From JAQUPP01 sp041649955 (lineage in GTDB: Bacteria; Patescibacteriota; Patescibacteriia; UBA2591; JAQUPP01): DNA of 10,361 nucleotides. The notes under the pieces were generated by a model that worked only from the letters and a program-made list of their open reading frames with translations, did not search any database and was not told the DNA's origin. The stretch covers positions 1 to 10,361 of the forward strand of contig JBAZMD010000022.1 in NCBI GenBank assembly GCA_041649955.1, given 5' to 3'. The position numbers were made by a program, and so were the translations under genes. Positions 5,305-10,361 of this stretch are shown here, piece by piece. The stretch's first letter is position 1. Every line of letters begins with the position of its first letter.

Positions 5305-6138
5305 ATGAAAAATGAACAAAAAATTGGAATTATCGGCGGATCGGGATTCTACAGTTTTCTAAAAGGCAAAGAAGTGTCCGTAAATACGCCTTACGGAAAA
5401 CCTTCGGATAAAATCCTGCTATCCGAATACGCAGGCAAAAAAATCGCTTTTTTGCCGCGACACGGCAAACATCATCAATTTCCGCCGCACAAAATCCCCT
5501 ATCAAGCGAATTTATTTGCTTTAAAAAAATTGGGTTGCGAAATAATTATCGCGCCTTGCACAGTTGGTTCTCTACAGGCAAAAATCAAACCGGGTCATTT
5601 TGTTATTCCGGATCAATTTATTGACCGGACCAAAAACAGAATTGATACTTATTACCACGGGCCGAAAGCTTGCCCGCCTAAATGTCACAGAGATTTTGGC
5701 CGGGTGGCGCATATTTCCATGGCCGATCCTTATTGTTCTGAACTTTGCAAACTGGCCGTTAAATGCTGTCAAAAAATAAAAGTGCCGGTTCATAAAACCG
5801 GAACAATGGTTGTTATTGAAGGATCGCGATTTTCCAGCAGGGCCGAATCCAGATGGTTTTCAAAAATTGGCGGAGACATTGTCGGTATGACTCAATATCC
5901 GGAAGTAACACTGGCCAGAGAATTGGAAATGTGTTATGTCGGCATAGCATTGGTAACTGATTATGATGCCGGACTGGAAGGCTGCAAAAACATTAAACCT
6001 GTTGATTCTCAAACTGTTATTAAAATTTTCAATCAAAATAACGAAAAAGTGAGAAAAGTGATTTTAGAAATAATAAAAAACCTGCCCGAACAACAAAAAT
6101 GTCTTTGCGGCCAAGCCTTGAAAAATGCGATATTATGA
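5305..6138 (+). CDS. mtnP: 5'-methylthioadenosine phosphorylase
   Basis: This enzyme splits methylthioadenosine with phosphate into adenine and 5-methylthioribose-1-phosphate. The 277-residue product has the family landmarks in order: GIIGGSGF (8-15, phosphate loop), RHGKHH (52-57, phosphate-binding R-H), PCTVGSLQ (84-91), VVIEGSRFSSRAES (169-182), GMTQYPE (194-200) and TDYD (218-221). The aspartates of TDYD mark 6-aminopurine specificity; 6-oxopurine phosphorylases have asparagine there, so adenine is the expected product. A C-x-C pair (C266, C268) near the C-terminus resembles that of some archaeal and bacterial MTAPs. It is notably cysteine-rich (CPPKC 123-127, CSELC 144-148, CC 154-155). 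The upstream stop is one base before its ATG, and its own TGA overlaps the next ATG (ATGA). MTA phosphorylase is the favoured call; adenosine or MTI phosphorylase is a lesser possibility. Confidence 0.92.
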   Translation: MKNEQKIGIIGGSGFYSFLKGKEVSVNTPYGKPSDKILLSEYAGKKIAFLPRHGKHHQFPPHKIPYQANLFALKKLGCEIIIAPCTVGSLQAKIKPGHFVIPDQFIDRTKNRIDTYYHGPKACPPKCHRDFGRVAHISMADPYCSELCKLAVKCCQKIKVPVHKTGTMVVIEGSRFSSRAESRWFSKIGGDIVGMTQYPEVTLARELEMCYVGIALVTDYDAGLEGCKNIKPVDSQTVIKIFNQNNEKVRKVILEIIKNLPEQQKCLCGQALKNAIL

Positions 6139-7031
6139 AAAAAATCCAAAAATTCATTACCACTAAAAAACATTGGCAAATTTTGGCTAAGCAATGGGAA
6201 ATGTATACTGAACCCGGCAGACCTGGCAAGGAAGATATTAAAAATTACGATCGTTTAATTAAAATTACGCTTGGCAATAAAAAGAAAGCCAAGGTAGTGG
6301 TATTAGGCGCTACGCCGGAAATTCGCGATTTGCTGTATAAATATTATCTTCTTAATAACATTCAAGTTGTCTGTGTTGATATGATGCCGGAAATGTATCA
6401 GGCAATGAATGAATTGGTAACGATTAAAATTACCAATGAAAAATTTATTCACTCCGATTGGCTGAAAATGAAATTTCCCAAAAACAGCATTGATTTATTT
6501 ATCGGCGACTTGGTAATTGGCAATTTACCCAATAAAGAAATTAGGGGGCAATTTTTAGAAAATATCAGATGTGCATTAAAAAAAGATGGCTGTTTTATTC
6601 CCCGACATTGGTGGGCTACGCCTAAAACAAAATTAGAAAATGTTAAATTGCATTTATTTAATTATACAGAGCGAGTAATAAAAGAAGATTTAACCATAAA
6701 ACAAGCGGCTAGTTATCTCCGGTGTGATTTACTGGCCGGCAGTTGGCATAGAAATAAAGAGAATATAACTTCAACTGTTTTTTACGCACCGGATATCAAG
6801 AAACTGTCTAAATATTTTACTAAAAAATATTTATCTGATCGCGACAAAATTGCTAAAGCTATTTTCCAATACGCGCTTAAAATATTCACCGGTAAACGCT
6901 GGTGTTATTTTGATAAGGTTGGCGAGATTAAACAGCTTAACGAATTTTTTGTTATTAAAAAAACACTTTTCTCCCACTACAGCATCTTTACTAAAAATTC
7001 GCCAATTCTGCTTTTAAAACCAAAAAAATAA
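6135..7031 (+). CDS. SAM-fold transferase paralogue, copy 2 of 6
   Basis: The 298-residue product matches copy 1 position for position in the N-terminal half: PGRP (27-30), VVVLGATPEIRD (54-65), D82 in VDMMPEM, SDW (107-109) and IDLFIGD (119-125). LKKDGCFIPRHWWATP follows, with an aromatic WW not seen in the other copies. The C-terminal strand ends in LLLKPKK. I chose ATG 6135 because it overlaps the mtnP stop (ATGA) and aligns with copy 1; an in-frame ATG at 6099 would extend it 12 residues into mtnP and has no counterpart in the paralogues. No Shine-Dalgarno sequence is present, so reinitiation after mtnP is likely. This copy keeps all the family's acidic residues and is probably an active SAM-binding enzyme. 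The substrate is unknown. Confidence 0.75.
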   Translation: MKKIQKFITTKKHWQILAKQWEMYTEPGRPGKEDIKNYDRLIKITLGNKKKAKVVVLGATPEIRDLLYKYYLLNNIQVVCVDMMPEMYQAMNELVTIKITNEKFIHSDWLKMKFPKNSIDLFIGDLVIGNLPNKEIRGQFLENIRCALKKDGCFIPRHWWATPKTKLENVKLHLFNYTERVIKEDLTIKQAASYLRCDLLAGSWHRNKENITSTVFYAPDIKKLSKYFTKKYLSDRDKIAKAIFQYALKIFTGKRWCYFDKVGEIKQLNEFFVIKKTLFSHYSIFTKNSPILLLKPKK

Positions 7032-7032
7032 T

Positions 7033-7887
7033 ATGAAAAAAATATTTAAAAAGAAAAATTGGGTTGAAGTACTAAAAATTTGGCCTACAGTTGCTCCACC
7101 ATGCCGACCATCGCTGTTTGATCTGAAAATTTGGGAAAATAAAATTCAAAAAACTTTACGACAAAATAAACAACCTAATGCTTTAGTATTCGGCTCTACG
7201 CCCGAGATTCGCGATCTCCTGGCCAAGTATCGTATTTCGGCAACAATTTTAGACGTTAATCCCGGAATGGTAAAAGGATTACTGAAATTAATGAAATACA
7301 AAAAACAACGCAAAGAAAAAATGATAATAAATAATTGGTTAAATATAAATAAATTATTCCCGACCGACTCTTTTGATTTAGTCCTGGGCCATTGTTTTTT
7401 TAATAATTTGTCTTGGCGGCTTCATCTTAAATTAGCCAAAAGTATTCAGCAGGTTCTTAAGAAAGATGGTTATTTATTAATGGTTTCACCGATTTTAGGT
7501 GAAGAAAAACCGCTTTCGCCGAAACAGATTGTTTTAATGTATCAACAAAATCCGCGATATTTTGAGCAGTTTGCCAATCGCTGGTATTTTAGCGTTGAGA
7601 GGCTTAAAAAATTAGATTATAGGCAGAAAACAAAACAAATATTTTTCAGCAAAATAAAAATGAGATTAATAAAAGAAATTAAGAAACAAAAATTGCCGAC
7701 AGAAATAATTAATAAAATTTGGCCATTTGGCGCCTCGGATGTTATGGATAATTACGTCACTGCTCATCCTTCCTTAAAAAATTTAATTAAAATTTTAAAA
7801 GATTATTTCAAAGTTGAAAAAATATCTTTTAGCCCGCTTTCTAGCGGCAGGTGTTGTCCTAATTTTGTTTTAAAACCAAAGAAATAA
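7033..7887 (+). CDS. SAM-fold transferase paralogue, copy 3 of 6
   Basis: The 284-residue product carries PPCRPS (22-27), LVFGSTPEIRD (51-61), D74 in ILDVN, and FDLVLGH (114-120). The [DN]-W element is N101-W102 rather than D-W, and the acidic residue after strand 4 (GD in copies 1, 2, 4 and 5) is H120 here. It is followed by LKKDGYLLMVSP, a helical insert with YQQNPRYFEQF (176-186), which resembles a segment of copy 6, and a C-terminal FVLKPKK. The gene starts one base after copy 2 (TAATATG). Replacement of two acidic positions suggests a different substrate or loss of activity. The reading frame is intact, so it is not a simple pseudogene. Confidence 0.75.
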   Translation: MKKIFKKKNWVEVLKIWPTVAPPCRPSLFDLKIWENKIQKTLRQNKQPNALVFGSTPEIRDLLAKYRISATILDVNPGMVKGLLKLMKYKKQRKEKMIINNWLNINKLFPTDSFDLVLGHCFFNNLSWRLHLKLAKSIQQVLKKDGYLLMVSPILGEEKPLSPKQIVLMYQQNPRYFEQFANRWYFSVERLKKLDYRQKTKQIFFSKIKMRLIKEIKKQKLPTEIINKIWPFGASDVMDNYVTAHPSLKNLIKILKDYFKVEKISFSPLSSGRCCPNFVLKPKK

Positions 7888-7888
7888 T

Positions 7889-8704
7889 ATGAAAAAAACA
7901 CGTTGGGAACCAACATTTGCGGAAGTTTGGACAAGGTATATTCCTCCGGCCAGGCCGTCGGTAGCAGAGATTACTTTATATACACGCTATCTGAGGCTAT
8001 TGCAGAAGAAAAAGACAGGAAAAATTAAATTGCTGGTTTTGGGCTCTACTCCCGAATTTAGAGATTGGGGCTATGAGGAAAATCTTGATGTTACGGTAAT
8101 CGATTATAATGCAGATAACTCTAAAGTGCTCGGGTCTTATATGAGACACAAAGAGAATAAGGAACACTTTTTTGAATTAGATTGGAAAAACATGCAGTTT
8201 TCAAACGAATTTGACATTATCGTCGGCGACCACGCAATCAGTGTTCTGCAAAAAGAGAATGTCAAAAAAGTTTTAGAAAATATTTCTAACGCATTAACCG
8301 ATGACGGATTTTTTATTACAAAGCATTATCTCCGCTTGAAGAAAAAAGAAAGAAGCCTCGAAAATATTTTAAAAGATTACTATAAAAATCAATCAAATTA
8401 CGGTATTTATCAAGCCACTAGCACAGAAATAGTCACGTCGCAGACAGACCCAAAAACTGATTATTTTAATTTTGCAAAAGCATTAGAGTCTCTTCAGCAA
8501 TTATCTAACCAGGGAAAGCTTAAAAAGGAAGATTTAAAAATATTCTATTTTCTAAATTGGGAAAATATGAAGTTTGATTTATATGCTCCAACTAAGTCTG
8601 ATTGGGGAAATTTGTGCAAAAAATATTTTAAAATATATAAGATAGATTACAGCGAGGATATCTATGCAAAAGATATGCCTATATATTTTTTAAAGAAAAA
8701 ATAA
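7889..8704 (+). CDS. SAM-fold transferase paralogue, copy 4 of 6
   Basis: At 271 residues this is the shortest complete copy. It has PPARPS (19-24), LLVLGSTPEFRD (48-59), D72 in VIDYN, LDW (97-99) and FDIIVGDH (108-115), then LTDDGFFITKHYLRLKKKE. The helical insert is shorter, and the C-terminal strand ends in PIYFLKKK. The N-terminal tryptophan element is W6 and W14. The gene starts one base after copy 3 and ends one base before copy 5, both with TAATATG. Key acidic positions of the family are kept. The substrate is unknown; its sequence around the SAM loop differs most from copies 2, 3 and 5 (FRDWGYEE instead of [IL]RDxLxKY). Confidence 0.75.
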   Translation: MKKTRWEPTFAEVWTRYIPPARPSVAEITLYTRYLRLLQKKKTGKIKLLVLGSTPEFRDWGYEENLDVTVIDYNADNSKVLGSYMRHKENKEHFFELDWKNMQFSNEFDIIVGDHAISVLQKENVKKVLENISNALTDDGFFITKHYLRLKKKERSLENILKDYYKNQSNYGIYQATSTEIVTSQTDPKTDYFNFAKALESLQQLSNQGKLKKEDLKIFYFLNWENMKFDLYAPTKSDWGNLCKKYFKIYKIDYSEDIYAKDMPIYFLKKK

Positions 8705-8705
8705 T

Positions 8706-9551
8706 ATGGCAAAACAAAAAATTGAAGCTTGGAAAAAATTTGTTGAAACTTGGGCCAAATTAACCAGCCCCGGACGACCTTCAAGTGGCGAAATTAAAAT
8801 TTACGAAAAATTCGCCCAACCGATTCTAAAAAAGAAATCAATCCAAATTTTGGTTTTAGGCTCTACGCCGGAAATCCGCGATATGCTGGCAAAATACAAA
8901 AATGCCCAAATTACGCTAATAGATCTTAATTTTGAAATGACATTTGCAATGACTTCGTTAATGCGCAAAAAACAGGCGGCTAAAAACGAAACATGGTTAA
9001 GGTCTAATTGGCTCACTGCTCCCCTGCCAAAAAATTATTTTGACTTGATTTTCGGCGATTTTGTTATTTGTAATGTGCCGTTTAAATTTCAGCCGCAATT
9101 TCTAAATAATATTAAAGAATGGTTAAAACCAAATGGATTTTTTATTACTCGTTGCGATGGCTATAAGGCTGAATATAAAAAAATTTCTTCTCAACAATTT
9201 TGCGACATTTTTACTGATAAACCGGTAAATCAAAAAACTGTCAATCTATTTTGGGAGGTCGGAATTTACTTTCTGGGCAAAGCAGATAAAGACAAAATGA
9301 TTCAACCTAAAATATTTTATCAACAAATAAACAAATATTTAAAAAATCATCCCAACCAAAAAATATCTGCTATTTTGAGAAAGGGCGGCATTCTGTATCC
9401 CCTAAACACAAATTGGCATCTTCTATCCGAAAAAAGCTTAAAAAAATTATTATCCCCATATTTTAAAATCAATAAAGCAGAATTTGACCCAAAAATGAAT
9501 TTTATTTATCCCGACTACGCGCCTATTTATTTATTAAAACCCAAGAAATAA
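8706..9551 (+). CDS. SAM-fold transferase paralogue, copy 5 of 6
   Basis: The 281-residue product has SPGRPS (21-26), ILVLGSTPEIRD (48-59), D73 in LIDLN, SNW (100-102) and FDLIFGDF (112-119), followed by LKPNGFFITRCDGY. The C-terminal strand ends in PIYLLKPKK. Its SAM-loop region resembles copies 2 and 3 even at DNA level (similar strings starting near 6303, 7191 and 8857), which points to more recent duplication or gene conversion among these three. The [DN]-W position is N-W as in copies 3 and 6. The gene starts one base after copy 4 (TAATATG) and ends four bases before copy 6. The start ATG 8706 fits the paralogue alignment. The fold is probably active; the substrate is unknown. Confidence 0.75.
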   Translation: MAKQKIEAWKKFVETWAKLTSPGRPSSGEIKIYEKFAQPILKKKSIQILVLGSTPEIRDMLAKYKNAQITLIDLNFEMTFAMTSLMRKKQAAKNETWLRSNWLTAPLPKNYFDLIFGDFVICNVPFKFQPQFLNNIKEWLKPNGFFITRCDGYKAEYKKISSQQFCDIFTDKPVNQKTVNLFWEVGIYFLGKADKDKMIQPKIFYQQINKYLKNHPNQKISAILRKGGILYPLNTNWHLLSEKSLKKLLSPYFKINKAEFDPKMNFIYPDYAPIYLLKPKK

Positions 9552-9555
9552 ATTT

Positions 9556-10361
9556 ATGGCTGTTAAAAAACAAAAAATTGACAGTCCTGTCTGGAAAAAA
9601 TGGGCCAATTTTTGGCGAAAAATAAAATCTCCATGGAAACCTTCAATGGAGGAGATTAAATTTATTAAATCACAAATAAAGACATTGATAAAAATAAGTA
9701 AATCCAATGGACTAATTCATGGCGCAACCCCAAGTTTTAGAGATTTATTGGCTAATTTAGGTTTTAAAGTTTGGCTTTTAGATATAAATCAAAAAATGAT
9801 TGAAGGGATGCGTTTAATTATGAAAATAAAAAATCCGAATGAGAACATAAAAATTGGTAACTGGCTGGATAAACCTTTTAAAAAAAATTATTTTAATCTT
9901 GTCTTGACTGATGAAACGCTTGATAATATAGCTGTTAAAAATTACGACAGATATCTACGCAATATTAGAGATTTTCTTAAAAAAGACGGCTATTTTATTT
10001 ATGGCGCTTATTGTATTCCTGATAGAATGCGCCATACCACTTTTGAAGAACTGGGTAAGCTATATAATAAAAATCCAAAATATTTTAGAAAGTGGAAAAA
10101 TAAATGTTATCTCTGGCACTGGGTACAGAATGAACCGGGAATTTTCAACCGAAGAAAATGGGAGTATAATTTTGACAATTTTGATAAAGAGATCAAAAAA
10201 CTTTACGATGAAGAAAAAATATCAAAACAAGGACTTAATGATTTGCAGTATCATATGAATTATAAAAGTATAAATATGTACCGTAAAAATTTGGAAGTTT
10301 TTTTGAGAAAATATTTTAAAATTGTAACTAGCTGGTCTGATTCAAAATATCTCAATAAAAT
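9556..10361 (+). CDS. SAM-fold transferase paralogue, copy 6 of 6, 3' end missing
   Basis: From ATG 9556 an open frame of 268 codons runs off the right edge; probably only a few C-terminal residues are missing, judged from the other copies. Landmarks are SPWKPS (25-30), where R is replaced by K, LIHGATPSFRD (53-63), D76 in LLDIN, GNW (101-103) and FNLVLTDE (113-120). The glutamate of TPE is S60 and the GD of strand 4 is TD, making this the most deviant SAM site. LKKDGYFIYGAY follows, then YNKNPKYFRKWKNK, similar to the NPRYF segment of copy 3. YFKIVTSW near the end corresponds to the conserved C-terminal YF-[KQ]-[IV] strand. Spacing to copy 5 is four bases. The array may continue beyond the window. 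Confidence 0.7.
   Translation, partial: MAVKKQKIDSPVWKKWANFWRKIKSPWKPSMEEIKFIKSQIKTLIKISKSNGLIHGATPSFRDLLANLGFKVWLLDINQKMIEGMRLIMKIKNPNENIKIGNWLDKPFKKNYFNLVLTDETLDNIAVKNYDRYLRNIRDFLKKDGYFIYGAYCIPDRMRHTTFEELGKLYNKNPKYFRKWKNKCYLWHWVQNEPGIFNRRKWEYNFDNFDKEIKKLYDEEKISKQGLNDLQYHMNYKSINMYRKNLEVFLRKYFKIVTSWSDSKYLNK

Noticed and set aside
6099..6134. Upstream ATG that would extend copy 2 into mtnP by 36 bases
   Set aside because: The added residues are an out-of-frame reading of the mtnP C-terminus and have no counterpart in the other copies; ATG 6135 gives the common ATGA overlap.
4538..6229. Open frames opposite or out of frame with copy 1, mtnP and copy 2 (4538-4891, 5564-5793, 6029-6229)
   Set aside because: They are shadows of well supported genes, without start signals or recognisable domains.
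4428..9551. Calling the paralogues spermidine synthase or nicotianamine synthase
   Set aside because: No diagnostic motif of either family could be seen; only the SAM-type fold and the mtnP linkage support an MTA-releasing reaction, so it is kept as a hypothesis.
10001..10258. Plus-strand frame of 85 codons near the right edge
   Set aside because: It overlaps copy 6 in another frame; copy 6 carries the family motifs and stays open to the edge.
1..10361. CRISPR array, phage or transposase genes
   Set aside because: No regularly spaced direct repeats, cas, integrase, transposase or phage structural genes were seen.

Overview
The window is an AT-rich, tightly packed bacterial segment that looks like a Candidate Phyla Radiation (Patescibacteria, probably Parcubacteria-like) genome. 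The grounds are the type IV secretion-like ATPase with a VIDPHGD motif typical of that group, small lysine-rich proteins, almost no Shine-Dalgarno sequences, and gene junctions of 0-6 bases. TGA is used as a stop (ends of the genes at 2550 and 6138), so the code is standard, not the TGA=Gly code of Gracilibacteria/Absconditabacteria. The phylum assignment is inference.

Left part, minus strand (1-3819). A tRNA-Glu(CTC) at 3745-3819 is followed by three closely spaced genes: a Nudix-fold protein with a degenerate box, an unrecognised charged 170-residue protein, and a NifX/NafY-like small protein. An intergenic stretch of about 200 bases (2001-2202) follows. It carries an inverted repeat of 11 bases spaced about 140 bases apart, plus a weak terminator-like hairpin. 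Beyond it is a large membrane-anchored VirD4/TraD-like ATPase, cut off by the left edge.

Centre (3820-3903). Two divergent promoters face away from each other, one for the tRNA and one for apt, with a perfect 15-base palindrome between them. The predicted apt transcript starts within a few bases of the ATG, so it is probably leaderless.

Right part, plus strand (3904-10361). One apparent operon runs apt, methyltransferase-like copy 1, mtnP (methylthioadenosine phosphorylase), then copies 2 to 6. The sixth copy is cut by the right edge. The six paralogues are strongly diverged but share one architecture: an N-terminal W...P-x-[RK]-P element, a modified SAM-binding loop G-[AS]-T-P-x-x-R, an acidic residue at the end of strand 2, a [DN]-W element, and a C-terminal strand that usually ends in KPKK or KK. 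Several junctions are the same seven-base stop/start TAATATG.

How the genes may work together: MtnP splits methylthioadenosine (MTA) into adenine and methylthioribose-1-phosphate, and Apt turns adenine into AMP. Ordinary methyltransferases release S-adenosylhomocysteine, not MTA. The linkage therefore raises the possibility that the paralogues are not plain methyltransferases but SAM-fold aminocarboxypropyl- or aminopropyl-transferases whose by-product is MTA. That is the most interesting hypothesis here and remains untested. Simple purine salvage next to an unrelated methyltransferase cluster is the main alternative.
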